The notes: generated by a model not told the origin, from the sequence alone. A DNA stretch of 42,117 nucleotides from Guptibacillus hwajinpoensis (GCF_005144865.1 NZ_SWFM01000012.1:1-42117); one strand, 5' to 3'; positions 14,930 to 23,778 are shown, counted from the first letter of the stretch. Translations and numbers: made by a program.

Positions 14930-15791
14930 ATTGAAAAACAATTGTTTTATTACCGTGCACGATGACTCGTTTCTCAAGATGCCATTTAACAGCCCGGTAT
15001 AAGACAATTCTTTCTATGTCTTTTCCATGTCTTTTAAGGTCCGCTACATTGTAGCGATGGGTAATGCGAGTAATATCCTGTTCAATAATTGGGCCTTCAT
15101 CTAGTTGCTTATTCACATAATGGGCGGTTGCACCGATTAATTTTACACCACGGTCGAATGCTTGTTTATAAGGGTTTCCTCCAATGAATGCAGGGAGGAA
15201 GGAATGATGAATGTTAATGATTTCATTATGATAATGTTTGATTAATTCTTCAGGGATAATTTGCATGTATCGTGCCAGAATGACAGTATCTACTTTACGT
15301 TTTTCAAGCAATGACAAATGTGATACTGTTGCTTCTGCTTTCGTTTCTTTTGTTACAGGAACATGATGGAAGGGAATGCCTGCTTCCTCAGTTAATTCTC
15401 TGAAATGATTGTGATTACTAATGACCATGGCGATTTCTGCATGAAGTTCACCTAACTGCCATCTCCAAATTAATTCTTGTAAACAATGATCTTCTTTCGT
15501 AGCAAATATAGCGATGCGAGGCTTTTTTGATGTTGCTGTGATGGACCACTGCATTGAGAAGGGTGAAGCCGTTTCTTCAAACGCATCTTCAAGATCAGGT
15601 AGCTTTTCAAGCAAGTTCGGGTGACTAAATTCAATTCTCATGAAGAAATGACCTTTAACAGGATCTGTAGAGTGCTGATCTGAGTGTACGATGTTGGCAC
15701 CATTTGAGAAGAGGAAGGTGGAGACTGCTGATACAATTCCTTCCGTGTCAGGGCATGATACTAATAGAATACCTTTTTCTGTTTGGTTCAT
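14928..15791 (-). CDS. purU: Formyltetrahydrofolate deformylase
   Basis: 287 residues: an N-terminal ACT domain (about 7-85, LLVSCPDTEGIVSAVSTFLF) and a formyl-transferase-type catalytic domain (about 90-287) with the catalytic set in NIHHSFLPAFIGGNPYKQA and DEGPIIEQD. It hydrolyses 10-formyl-THF to formate and THF, balancing the one-carbon pool. ATG 15791 lies 6 bp from AGGAGG; the GTG at 15794 is too close. The stop codon falls inside the end of repeat copy 5, so the last residues may have been set by that insertion. Confidence 0.95.
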   Translation of the reverse strand: MNQTEKGILLVSCPDTEGIVSAVSTFLFSNGANIVHSDQHSTDPVKGHFFMRIEFSHPNLLEKLPDLEDAFEETASPFSMQWSITATSKKPRIAIFATKEDHCLQELIWRWQLGELHAEIAMVISNHNHFRELTEEAGIPFHHVPVTKETKAEATVSHLSLLEKRKVDTVILARYMQIIPEELIKHYHNEIINIHHSFLPAFIGGNPYKQAFDRGVKLIGATAHYVNKQLDEGPIIEQDITRITHRYNVADLKRHGKDIERIVLYRAVKWHLEKRVIVHGNKTIVFQ

Positions 15792-15947
15792 CACTGGCCT
15801 CCTATAGGTGTTAAATAGTTAAAATCATACATTATTTCGATGTAAAGCGCAAAAGGATTTTCGGTTTTTGCAGGGGCTGGGGGGTTTTTGAGTCGAAAAT
15901 CGAGCGGTTACATGAAAATTGGGTATAGTGGCATATGAAAAAAGTAC

Positions 15948-16021
15948 TGATAAAACTTACAAATACTTAATAATACCTATAAAAACTTATTAATATTGAT
16001 TTATTACTTATAAAAACTTAT
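15948..16021 (+). promoter_or_regulatory. Three phased direct repeats upstream of the DeoR-type gene
   Basis: ATAAAACTTA (15950-15959), ATAAAAACTTA (15979-15989) and ATAAAAACTTA (16010-16020) recur about 30 bp apart, three helical turns. They lie 30-100 bp upstream of the regulator's start codon. DeoR-family repressors often bind repeated motifs at their own promoter, so this is a candidate autoregulatory operator. Confidence 0.5.
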
Positions 16022-16051
16022 AATGTAAGGGAATGGAAGCGGGGTATTGGC

Positions 16052-16813
16052 ATGTATCAAGAAGAAAGAATGTTAGCTATATTGGATTATCTGAAAAAAC
16101 ATGAACGTATTTCTGTTGATCAGATTTGCGAACTCTTTCTTGTTTCAAGAGATACGGCTAGAAGAGATTTAGTGAAACTTGAAGAAGAAGGTGCAGTAAC
16201 GAGAACGAGGGGTGGAGCGGTACTTCCACAGCTTCGACATGAAATTAAGTCTTATCACGATCGACTAAATGTTGTTTCAGAAGAGAAGCAGCGGATAGGA
16301 AAGAAAGCAGCCGGTTTTGTTAACGAAGGGGATGTTGTAATTCTTGATGCATCTACTACCGTACAGGCATGTGCTGAGTTTCTAATCGACAAACAAGCAA
16401 CTGTGATAACTAACTCAATTCATCAAGCCGATATTCTTTCCAATGGTGAGCTACTTAATATTCATCTTCTTGGCGGAAAGCTTGAGAAAGACCACCGATT
16501 TCTTTATGGATCAGCAGTTGTAGAAAAAGTGTCTTCTTATAATGCTGATATTGCCTTTATTGGCGTTATCGGTATATCCGAGCAGGGTTTAACGATTGCT
16601 CATGAAGAAGATGGAATGGTTAAAAGGAAGATGATTGAGCAATCCAATTATGTAATAGCACTCGCGGATTCATCAAAGTTTGGGCGGTCAGAATTTTTTC
16701 GTTTTGCCAAGCTTGAAGATGTGGATCTGATTATTACTGATAAGATACCTGATGAGAATGTACAGCTAATGCTGGATGATCATCAAGTGGAACTTGTAAT
16801 TGCAGAGAAGTAA
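16052..16813 (+). CDS. DeoR-family transcriptional regulator
   Basis: 253 residues: an N-terminal DeoR helix-turn-helix (about 5-58, with ISVDQICELFLVSRDTARRDL and the TRTRGGAV hinge) and a DeoRC sugar-phosphate sensor domain (about 75-230, VILDASTTVQ, TNSIHQADIL, LLGGKL). Family members sense phosphorylated sugars. No sugar operon lies next to it: purU is divergent upstream and a monooxygenase follows a terminator. The target cannot be read from context, and the upstream phased repeats suggest autoregulation. Confidence 0.9.
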   Translation: MYQEERMLAILDYLKKHERISVDQICELFLVSRDTARRDLVKLEEEGAVTRTRGGAVLPQLRHEIKSYHDRLNVVSEEKQRIGKKAAGFVNEGDVVILDASTTVQACAEFLIDKQATVITNSIHQADILSNGELLNIHLLGGKLEKDHRFLYGSAVVEKVSSYNADIAFIGVIGISEQGLTIAHEEDGMVKRKMIEQSNYVIALADSSKFGRSEFFRFAKLEDVDLIITDKIPDENVQLMLDDHQVELVIAEK

Positions 16814-16852
16814 TGAATGGCCAGTAACAGCTTAGGCTGCTGGAATAATAGA

Positions 16853-16894
16853 AACGAACCGGCGTAACCATAAGGGCGTGACGGTTCGTTTTTT
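16853..16894 (+). terminator. Probable terminator after the DeoR-type gene
   Basis: AACGAACC pairs with GGTTCGTT around a 22-nt GC-containing loop, followed by TTTT. A smaller imperfect hairpin (CCAG...CTGG, 16820-16842) precedes it. Confidence 0.7.
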
Positions 16895-16953
16895 GTTTGC
16901 AATAAAAGTGAAGTGGTTAAAAGCAAATTGCTTTGTGAGATTAAGAAAAGCTG

Positions 16954-16969
16954 TTACGATGAACTGTAA
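16954..16969. promoter_or_regulatory. Operator-like inverted repeat upstream of the LLM monooxygenase
   Basis: TTAC-N8-GTAA within the phrase GAACTGTAATAA. The same phrase occurs in the better palindrome at 18946-18966 and again at the end of the LLM gene (18016-18026). The protein that binds is unknown. Confidence 0.35.
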
Positions 16970-17001
16970 TAATTCGTTTTACATTAAAGGGGCGGTTATA
17001 T

Positions 17002-18030
17002 ATGAAATTAAGCGTACTTGATCAATCTCCTGTATCAAGAGGTAATACGCCAGTAGATGCACTTAGAGAAACGACAAAACTAGCTCAAGAGACTGAGAAA
17101 CTTGGGTATCATCGTTTTTGGGTTTCAGAGCACCATAGTACGAAAAGCCTTGCAGGCTCCAGTCCAGAGGTGTTGATCTCACATTTGGCTGCAAATACAA
17201 ATACGATGAGAATCGGGTCAGGTGGTGTGCTTCTGCCACACTATAGCCCATATAAGGTAGCTGAAAATTTTCGAATGCTTGAAACTTTAAATCCAAATCG
17301 AATTGATCTTGGACTTGGACGAGCGCCAGGAGGAATGCCTAATGTTACAAAAGCACTCGCCGGTGGTAATAGTATGGGTATCGATCATTATTTAGAACAA
17401 GTGAATGAATTGGCCTCTTATTTAAAAGGAGAGGATCCAAATCGACTGAATGTAAGAGCGACACCGCTTGGTCGTACAACTCCTGAAATGTGGTTGCTTG
17501 GCTCAAGTGCTGCAAGTGCAATGATGGCAGCTCAGCGTGGATTAGCATTCACATTTGCTCATTTCATTAATGGAAATGGTGGATCAACAGTAGTCGATCG
17601 TTATTTGAGTCGCTTTGTACCGTCTGAATTTAATGAAACACCTCAAACAAACGTGGCTATTTTTGTTGTTTGTGGAGAAACCGAAGAAGAGGCAGAATAT
17701 CTCGCCTCAGGTCTTGACCTCGCTATTCTTTTAATTGAACAAGGAAAATCTGGAGAAGGGTTCCCATCACCAGATGAAGCACATCAATTCTCATATAGCG
17801 TGTTTGATAAAGAACGTATTCGGGAAAATAGAAGTAGAATGATCGTAGGAGATCCGGAGCAGGTAAAGAATCAAATCGAGGAACTTGCCTCAAAGTATCA
17901 AACGGAGGAAGTTATTATTAATACGATCACTCATGACTTTGAATCACGAATAAAGTCATATAAACTCATTGCGGAAGCGTTCGACTTAAAGGAAAACGCT
18001 AGTCTTGACAAAACCAACTGTAATAATTAA
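17002..18030 (+). CDS. LLM-class (luciferase-like) flavin-dependent monooxygenase
   Basis: 342 residues with the bacterial-luciferase fold: LSVLDQSPVSRGNTPVDAL, RFWVSEHHSTKSLAGSSPEV, RIGSGGVLLPHYSPYKVAE and RIDLGLGRAPGG, the signature of the MsnO8/YvbT-type subgroup. It would use reduced FMN, possibly from the reductase at 13101 or the nitroreductase at 19515, to oxidise an unknown substrate. AAAGGGG precedes the ATG. Cysteines are few and no partner gene is adjacent. Confidence 0.9.
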   Translation: MKLSVLDQSPVSRGNTPVDALRETTKLAQETEKLGYHRFWVSEHHSTKSLAGSSPEVLISHLAANTNTMRIGSGGVLLPHYSPYKVAENFRMLETLNPNRIDLGLGRAPGGMPNVTKALAGGNSMGIDHYLEQVNELASYLKGEDPNRLNVRATPLGRTTPEMWLLGSSAASAMMAAQRGLAFTFAHFINGNGGSTVVDRYLSRFVPSEFNETPQTNVAIFVVCGETEEEAEYLASGLDLAILLIEQGKSGEGFPSPDEAHQFSYSVFDKERIRENRSRMIVGDPEQVKNQIEELASKYQTEEVIINTITHDFESRIKSYKLIAEAFDLKENASLDKTNCNN

Positions 18031-18093
18031 AATTACACTATATCTTGAATCAGTTGGAACACAAACTAGTCTTCCAAATAAGGAGGGAGAAAA

Positions 18094-18444
18094 ATGATGA
18101 ACCAACTACATCAGCAATCTCAGTATCAAAAAGGTGATTGGGTAACAGGAAAATCAGTCCATGATGAATTAATTCATGGTTATGTAGAATCAGTAAATAA
18201 CTATCTTGGAACGATTAAAATATTCGTTCTTGAATGTGATAATCCAGAAACAGTAGGGAAAACAATTGAAACTTTCCAGAATCGTATTTCCCAGCTTGAA
18301 GAGCCTGATTTTGAAAAAGATGAATCATATCTTTTAAACTTAATTGAAGTATCATTAATTACTAAAGATAAAGAATGGTTTATGGAGCTTTCAGATCAAC
18401 TTAACCAACTTAGAAATGAATCAGAGGAAGTAGTTCTCTGTTAA
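18094..18444 (+). CDS. IDEAL-domain small protein
   Basis: 116 residues. The C-terminal half (about 78-112, LLNLIEVSLITKDKEWFMEL) fits the IDEAL domain of Firmicutes. The N-terminal half has KGDWVTGKSVHDELIHGYVE, a beta-rich segment seen in related short proteins. Function is unknown; some IDEAL proteins help adaptor-mediated proteolysis or competence control. AAGGAGG precedes the start, and ATG 18094 and ATG 18097 are both possible. Confidence 0.75.
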   Translation: MMNQLHQQSQYQKGDWVTGKSVHDELIHGYVESVNNYLGTIKIFVLECDNPETVGKTIETFQNRISQLEEPDFEKDESYLLNLIEVSLITKDKEWFMELSDQLNQLRNESEEVVLC

Positions 18445-18514
18445 AATTTTCTTGCCAGCTATAAATGGAATACGATAGGATGGAAGTGGAAGAAAGTGTA
18501 GGGAGGAACTGCAA

Positions 18515-18931
18515 TTGAATAGTGATTTTACTCTCGCCGTGCACAGCTTGGCGTTGCTTGCGATCAAGCCTGGACAAATGGCGACAAGCGACTACCTTGC
18601 TGGAAGTGCTTCAGTCCATCCCGTTCGTATGAGGAAAATTCTTAGTTTACTCAAAAAAAGCGATTATATCGCTTCAAAAGAAGGCGCTGGCGGTGGTTTC
18701 ACCCTAGCCTGTCGAGTAGAAGATGTTACGCTTGATAAGATTTACAATCTAACATCTGTTGGGGCCCTTAAGCCTAAGTGTCCTGACTCAAATGAATATT
18801 GCCTCGTAGGAGCGAACTTGTCTAGTGTACTTGGCGACATATTTACAGATGCTGAGAATCATTTAACAGCATTTTTGCAACAATACACGATTCGTGATAT
18901 CATTCAGAGCCTAAAGCAAAAACAATTGTAA
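18515..18931 (+). CDS. Rrf2-family transcriptional regulator (YwnA-like)
   Basis: 138 residues: a winged helix (about 2-65) with LALLAIKPGQMATSDYLAGSASVHPVRMRKILSLLKKS written in family order and the wing GAGGGFTLA. The region after the wing has two Cys residues (Cys88 in KPKCPDSN and Cys95 in EYC) rather than the three-Cys cluster of IscR, so iron-sulfur binding is doubtful and thiol sensing possible. TTG start behind GGGAGGA. A palindrome lies just downstream, in front of the cNMP-nitroreductase pair. Confidence 0.85.
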   Translation: MNSDFTLAVHSLALLAIKPGQMATSDYLAGSASVHPVRMRKILSLLKKSDYIASKEGAGGGFTLACRVEDVTLDKIYNLTSVGALKPKCPDSNEYCLVGANLSSVLGDIFTDAENHLTAFLQQYTIRDIIQSLKQKQL

Positions 18932-18945
18932 TCGATTGTTTTTGT

Positions 18946-18966
18946 TTATTACCCGAACTGTAATAA
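18946..18966. promoter_or_regulatory. Perfect inverted repeat TTATTAC-N7-GTAATAA, candidate operator
   Basis: Two perfect 7-bp half-sites separated by 7 bp (CCGAACT), 36 bp before the start of the cNMP-domain gene and 15 bp after the Rrf2 stop. The partly related sequence at 16954 precedes the LLM gene. The Rrf2-type protein encoded next door is the obvious candidate binder. A weak AT hairpin terminator (AAACAAT...ATTGTTTT, about 18919-18944) adjoins it. Confidence 0.5.
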
Positions 18967-19001
18967 AAATAATTTCAATAATTTATTGGGGGTGAGCAGA
19001 C

Positions 19002-19502
19002 ATGAGTAAAGGTCTGGCAGAAAGAAACGTAAAAAGCAAATTGAACACGAAGGATTGGAACAAGTTAGAACGTTCGGGTCAGCAGATAAAACGAAATGAA
19101 GCTAGAATGTTAATTAAGCCAGAACATACAAATCGTGATGTTTACATTATCAAAAAGGGAAGTGTTGCAATTTACCATGCTGATAACATGGAAACACCAC
19201 TCGCGGTGCTTGGAGCAAATGATGTTCTTGGCAACCGGTCCATCTTTGTACATCAAAATTTGTATGCAAAAACTATTACTGATGTTGAGCTCATTCGACT
19301 CGATCAAACAGCCTATCGTACTTTTTATCTGGCATATCCGGAACTCGCGATTAAGTTAACAACTGAGCTCTCTAGATTGAAGTTAATTATTGATTTTCCT
19401 GAAAGAACTGCAAATTCATTTTTATCACAAGTAAAAAGTGGTTTACAAAACTGGGTCAACAAGACAACAGGTAAAAAAGGAAGATACTGCCACAATTGCT
19501 AA
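19002..19502 (+). CDS. Cyclic-nucleotide-binding-domain protein without DNA-binding domain
   Basis: 166 residues with a cNMP-type beta-roll (about 25-125: DVYIIKKGSVAIYHAD, LAVLGANDVLGNRSIF). Crp/Fnr proteins continue into a helix-turn-helix; here only a short helical tail with C-terminal CHNC follows, so it is unlikely to bind DNA by itself. The phosphate-binding RxA motif is not evident, so ligand binding is uncertain. It lies 12 bp upstream of the nitroreductase gene and is probably co-transcribed with it. Confidence 0.7.
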   Translation: MSKGLAERNVKSKLNTKDWNKLERSGQQIKRNEARMLIKPEHTNRDVYIIKKGSVAIYHADNMETPLAVLGANDVLGNRSIFVHQNLYAKTITDVELIRLDQTAYRTFYLAYPELAIKLTTELSRLKLIIDFPERTANSFLSQVKSGLQNWVNKTTGKKGRYCHNC

Positions 19503-19514
19503 AGGAGAGTAATC

Positions 19515-20150
19515 ATGTCTGTAGGTACGCAAGAAAAGCAAAGTGTTTTAGAAGTAATGAAAGAGCGACATTCTGTAAGAAAGTTCGAGAAGGGTGTTAA
19601 GATTCCTGAAGAGGTAATGGATGAAATGCTCAATGCTACTATTGAAGCACCATCATCATGGAACTTGCAACATTGGAAGTTCTTAGTGATTGAAAGTGAA
19701 GAACAAAAAGAGAAGTTGCTTCCGATTGCGTTTAACCAGCAACAAATTGTTGATAGCTCAGCAACAATTGTGATTCTAGGTGACACAGAAGCTAACCTTC
19801 ATGCTGAAGAAATTTATGGACAAGCAGTGGAACTAGGCTTTATGGAAGATGCAGTGAAAGAAGCGCTTGTTAGCCAGATTAATGGTGCTTACCAACGTGA
19901 AGGCTTTGCATTAAGTGAAGCGATCAAAAACAGTTCACTCGCAGCGATGCAGCTAATGCTAGCAGCAAAAGCAAAAGACTACGACACGGTTGCAATGGGT
20001 GGATTCAATCCGGTAGCACTTGTAGAAGAGTTTAACATTCCATCACGTTATGTACCGACGATGCTCATTTCTGTTGGTAAAGCAGCTGTTGAAGCACATG
20101 GAACAGCTCGTTTTCCGCTAGAACGTGTCGTTGTTAAAGAAAGCTTCTAA
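19515..20150 (+). CDS. Nitroreductase-family NAD(P)H oxidoreductase (YdgI-like)
   Basis: 211 residues: RHSVRKFEKGVKIPEEVMDE, then APSSWNLQHWKFLVI (FMN-binding segment), and the C-terminal AMGGFNPVALVEEFNIP. Homodimeric FMN enzymes of this family reduce nitro compounds, quinones or similar electrophiles. Located next to an Rrf2 regulator and a palindrome, it fits an electrophile or redox-stress unit. AAAGGAG precedes the ATG. Confidence 0.9.
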   Translation: MSVGTQEKQSVLEVMKERHSVRKFEKGVKIPEEVMDEMLNATIEAPSSWNLQHWKFLVIESEEQKEKLLPIAFNQQQIVDSSATIVILGDTEANLHAEEIYGQAVELGFMEDAVKEALVSQINGAYQREGFALSEAIKNSSLAAMQLMLAAKAKDYDTVAMGGFNPVALVEEFNIPSRYVPTMLISVGKAAVEAHGTARFPLERVVVKESF

Positions 20151-20169
20151 ATTGAATACATGACCAATC

Positions 20170-20194
20170 AAGGGAGGGGGAAACCCCTTCCTTA
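20170..20194 (+). terminator. Probable terminator after the nitroreductase gene
   Basis: AAGGGAGGGG-GAAA-CCCCTTCCTT, a G/C-rich hairpin with one mismatch and a short T-rich tail. Confidence 0.6.
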
Positions 20195-20274
20195 TTTATG
20201 TATAAAAAAGCGTTAAATGTCATTGCTAGAGAAATAGAGCTATACTAGTGGGAGTGAATCAAGGGGGAACTGGT

Positions 20275-22029
20275 ATGAAAGAAAAGCATAAAGAAAAACG
20301 GATGAATTGGCGCGATCTTTCCAAGCTGATTCGTGATACGAGACCTTCCAAACTTTTAGTTTCAATTGCTATATTTATGAGTGTGGTTGGGACAATAGCC
20401 GGATTGATTGTACCGTATTTCACCAAAAATTTAGTTGATCAGCTGTCTGCTAGTACACTTTCATCAAGTGTCATTGGCTTATTGATCGCTGCCTTTATCG
20501 TACAAGCTATTTTCTCTGGTCTCTCGATGTATCTTCTTCTCTATATTGGTGAGACGGTAGTAGCTCGTCTTCGTCAGCGTTTAATGAACAAGGTGCTATC
20601 GCTTCAGGTTGCCTATTTTGATAGCAATCGGGTAGGTGATACAACGAGTCGCATCGTAAATGATACAGGTGTGATTAAAGATTTAGTATCGAATCACTTA
20701 ATAAATTTACTAACTAGCACACTTTCCATCGTAGGTTCAATCGGTATCCTACTCTATCTTGATTGGAAGTTAACTGCGATTTTACTTGCTGTTGTTCCAA
20801 TTATGATGATCGGTATCCGTTTCATTGGAAAGCGAATGTATAAAGTATCGAAGGGACTACAGGAGGAAACGGCTAAATTTACAGCAACGATTACTCAGGT
20901 CCTTTCAGAAGTACGTCTTGTAAAATTCTCGATGGCAGAAAATGTTGAAGAGGAAAATGGAAAGCAAGGAATTAACAACGTTTTCTCATACAGTATGAAA
21001 GAAGCAAAGATATACGCTCTATTAATGCCGCTTATGACGTTATTACTAATGGGTGTTCTCGTAATTATTGTGGGATATGGTGGTGTTCGAGTCTCAACGG
21101 GAGAGTTAACAGCAGGAGAGCTTGTTGCATTCTTGCTATACCTTTTCCAAATCATTATCCCCTTTAGCTCAATGGCCCGTTTCTTAACGGCCATTCAGAA
21201 AGCTATGGGGGCAACAGAACGTCTTCAAGTTCTCCTACAACACGATAGCGAAGAACGAACAAGTGGTGATGAAGTGGTCGATCCAGCTCAGTCACTTACT
21301 TTTCACGAAGTTGAATTTTCATACGGAAAAGAAGCAGTACTCAAAGGGGCATCTTTCAATGTTCCACCTGGCAAAGTTACAGCTATTGTAGGTCCAAGTG
21401 GGAGTGGAAAAACGACAACCTTTTCCTTGATCGAGCGATTCTATAAACCACAACATGGTTCGATTACCCTTGGTGGGAAAGATATTCATACCTTCTCGCT
21501 TCAATCGTGGCGTAAACAAATCGGATATGTTTCACAGGAAAGTCCGCTCATTGCAGGATCAATACGAGAAAATATCTTATATGGACTAGAGCATACCGTT
21601 TCAGAGCAAGAACTAAAGGAGGCAGCAGAGCAGGCCTATGCCCTTCCTTTCATTATGGAGCTTCCGGAAGGCTTTGACACTGAAATAGGTGAGCGGGGTA
21701 TTAAGCTTTCGGGTGGCCAGCGACAGCGTATTGCCATAGCGCGAGCCATTGTAAGAAATCCATATATTTTGTTATTAGATGAAGCAACATCAAGTCTCGA
21801 CAGCACGTCGGAAGTTCAGGTTCAACGAGCACTAAATAATCTGATGGAAGGCCGAACGACCATTGTGATTGCACATCGACTGTCTACTGTTGTCCACGCT
21901 GATCAAATTCTTGTGATGGAAAATGGAATGGTTTCAGGAAAAGGGACGCATGAAGAACTTATGAGAGATAGCAGTCTCTATAAGGCATTAGCTCAGCAAC
22001 AATTTCAAATAGATGAGAAGCTTTCATAG
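20275..22029 (+). CDS. ABC-type multidrug half-transporter (BmrA-like)
   Basis: 584 residues. Six membrane helices lie in residues about 30-315, and the nucleotide-binding domain follows from about 340: Walker A GPSGSGKTTTF, Q-loop YVSQESPLI, signature LSGGQRQRIAIARA, Walker B ILLLDEATS and the H-loop IAHRLST. Length and order match B. subtilis BmrA, a homodimeric drug exporter. ATG 20275 has AAGGGGG 8 bp upstream; the GTG at 20248 has none. Monocistronic, followed by a terminator. The exported drug is not predictable. Confidence 0.92.
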   Translation: MKEKHKEKRMNWRDLSKLIRDTRPSKLLVSIAIFMSVVGTIAGLIVPYFTKNLVDQLSASTLSSSVIGLLIAAFIVQAIFSGLSMYLLLYIGETVVARLRQRLMNKVLSLQVAYFDSNRVGDTTSRIVNDTGVIKDLVSNHLINLLTSTLSIVGSIGILLYLDWKLTAILLAVVPIMMIGIRFIGKRMYKVSKGLQEETAKFTATITQVLSEVRLVKFSMAENVEEENGKQGINNVFSYSMKEAKIYALLMPLMTLLLMGVLVIIVGYGGVRVSTGELTAGELVAFLLYLFQIIIPFSSMARFLTAIQKAMGATERLQVLLQHDSEERTSGDEVVDPAQSLTFHEVEFSYGKEAVLKGASFNVPPGKVTAIVGPSGSGKTTTFSLIERFYKPQHGSITLGGKDIHTFSLQSWRKQIGYVSQESPLIAGSIRENILYGLEHTVSEQELKEAAEQAYALPFIMELPEGFDTEIGERGIKLSGGQRQRIAIARAIVRNPYILLLDEATSSLDSTSEVQVQRALNNLMEGRTTIVIAHRLSTVVHADQILVMENGMVSGKGTHEELMRDSSLYKALAQQQFQIDEKLS

Positions 22030-22051
22030 TTTCTATAAAAACTATAAAGTA

Positions 22052-22086
22052 AAAGACTTATCTCTATCGTGGAGATAAGTCTTTTT
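22052..22086 (+). terminator. Rho-independent terminator after the ABC transporter gene
   Basis: AAAGACTTATCTC-TATCGTG-GAGATAAGTCTTT followed by TT. Confidence 0.9.
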
Positions 22087-22155
22087 GTGTACACGGTATG
22101 AATCACTCTTAAATGGTAAAAATAGGAGAGTTGATTCCTTAAGGAGGTTTTCCTA

Positions 22156-23691
22156 TTGAAACCGAGTAAAGAATGGCCAGATGCTCCTGAACCGATTTGG
22201 CAAATTAATAAAGAAATCACTTCTCACCCGTCTCTTAATGAAAATATAGAGACAGATGTTGTCATTGTAGGTGGTGGAATAACAGGCATTACATCTGCTT
22301 ATCTTCTAGCAAATGAGGGGCTAAGAGTTGTCCTACTAGAAGCAAATCAAATTCTAAACGGAACTACCGGTCATACAACAGCAAAAATCACTACTCAACA
22401 TGACCTTATTTATGATGAATTCTTAAATCACTTCGGCAAGGAAAAAGCACAGAAATACTATCAAGCAAACACAGAAGCTTTAAAGTTTATTAAGCAAACG
22501 ATTGAGAAAAATACTATTTCTTGTACATTCTCTGAAGAAGATGCTTATCTCTATGCCACAACTCCAGAATATGCAAGAAAGCTAACGAACGAGATGCGAG
22601 CTTACCAGCAGCTTGGCATTAATGGGGAGTTCGTGAACAGCTTGCCAATTGATCTCTCAATTAAGGCTGGAATCGTTATGAAAAATCAGGCTCAATTTGA
22701 TCCTGTTGCCTATTTGACACCCCTTGTTGAGGCTTTTTTAGAAAAGGGAGGGCAACTATATGAACAAACGGTGGCAATCGATGTTCAGAAAGGCACAAAA
22801 CCAATTGTTGTGACGAAAAAAGGTTCAACTGTGACAGCCAAACACGTACTAGCATGCACGCATTTCCCGTTCTATGACGGAAATGCTCTCTATTTCACAC
22901 GAATGTACGCTGAAGCCTCTTATGTCCTAGCTGCTTCTACTAAAAAGGATTTTCCAGGGGGCATGTACTTAAGTGCTGAAGATCCAAAGCGATCACTAAG
23001 GAGTCATACCTTTAACTGTGAAAAGCTCGTGCTTTTTGGTGGTGAAAGTCATAAAACCGGTCAGGGGAACAGGTTAAGCGACCACTACAAAGCGCTTAAA
23101 TTCTTCGCTGAAGAAACTTTCGGAGTGAAGGAAGTTGCCTACAGATGGTCGGCAGAAGATTTTTATACACTAGATAAACTACCATACATAGGTCCTGTAA
23201 CAAAAGGACAAGAAAATGTTCTAATCGCGACGGGCTTCCACAAATGGGGCATGACGAACGGTACAGCTGCTGCGCTACTTTTCCGAGATTACGTTCTAGC
23301 AAACGAAAATCCGTATATGGATTTGTTTGTACCTTCCAGATTCTATGCTGATCCAAGCATGAAAACATTTTTGGTGCAAAATGCTGATGTGGCAGGACAT
23401 TTTGTTAAAGGGAAATTATCCATTCCTAAGAAGAAACTATCAGAGTTAAACAAGGATGAAGGAGCCGTTGTTCGCATCAACGGGAAACGGGCGGGAGCTT
23501 ACAAAGATTCTGAAGGGTCTATCCACCTCGTCGATACGACATGTACTCACTTATACTGTGAGGTTGAATGGAATGATGGCGATCGAACGTGGGATTGCCC
23601 ATGTCATGGATCTCGATTTGGATACGATGGCAAAGTTGTGGAGGGTCCAGCAGATAGACCGCTAACGAATTTATCAGATGAACTTGAATAG
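22156..23691 (+). CDS. FAD-dependent oxidoreductase with C-terminal Rieske domain (YhfW-like)
   Basis: 511 residues: a DAO-type FAD domain with the dinucleotide fold VVIVGGGITGITSAYLLANE (about 34-53), and a C-terminal Rieske [2Fe-2S] domain (about 425-505) with ligands Cys463, His465 (CTH) and Cys481, His484 (CPCH). This architecture is that of YhfW-type proteins in bacilli, whose substrate is not known. TTG start at 22156 with AAGGAGG 8 bp upstream. A hairpin (GAATCA...TGATTC, 22100-22137) lies just before the ribosome-binding site. Confidence 0.9.
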   Translation: MKPSKEWPDAPEPIWQINKEITSHPSLNENIETDVVIVGGGITGITSAYLLANEGLRVVLLEANQILNGTTGHTTAKITTQHDLIYDEFLNHFGKEKAQKYYQANTEALKFIKQTIEKNTISCTFSEEDAYLYATTPEYARKLTNEMRAYQQLGINGEFVNSLPIDLSIKAGIVMKNQAQFDPVAYLTPLVEAFLEKGGQLYEQTVAIDVQKGTKPIVVTKKGSTVTAKHVLACTHFPFYDGNALYFTRMYAEASYVLAASTKKDFPGGMYLSAEDPKRSLRSHTFNCEKLVLFGGESHKTGQGNRLSDHYKALKFFAEETFGVKEVAYRWSAEDFYTLDKLPYIGPVTKGQENVLIATGFHKWGMTNGTAAALLFRDYVLANENPYMDLFVPSRFYADPSMKTFLVQNADVAGHFVKGKLSIPKKKLSELNKDEGAVVRINGKRAGAYKDSEGSIHLVDTTCTHLYCEVEWNDGDRTWDCPCHGSRFGYDGKVVEGPADRPLTNLSDELE

Positions 23692-23721
23692 GTACCAGAT
23701 TTTAGAACGTTCACTCCATAA

Positions 23722-23760
23722 AAAAAGCGGCACTCTCATATCGATCGAGTGCCGCTTTGT
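23722..23760. terminator. Bidirectional terminator between the Rieske gene and the subtilase gene
   Basis: AAAGCGGCACTC pairs with GAGTGCCGCTTT, with A-rich and T-containing flanks, between convergent stop codons. Confidence 0.85.
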
Positions 23761-23778
23761 ATTGTAATGAAAGAAACT

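Noticed and set aside
14383..15007. Three long overlapping frames in the copy 4/5 repeat region
   Set aside because: All arise from stop-poor GC-rich repeat sequence; they overlap one another on both strands and run into purU.
18515..18931. IscR- or NsrR-type iron-sulfur regulator
   Set aside because: Only two cysteines, with a spacing unlike the three-Cys ligand pattern of those proteins.
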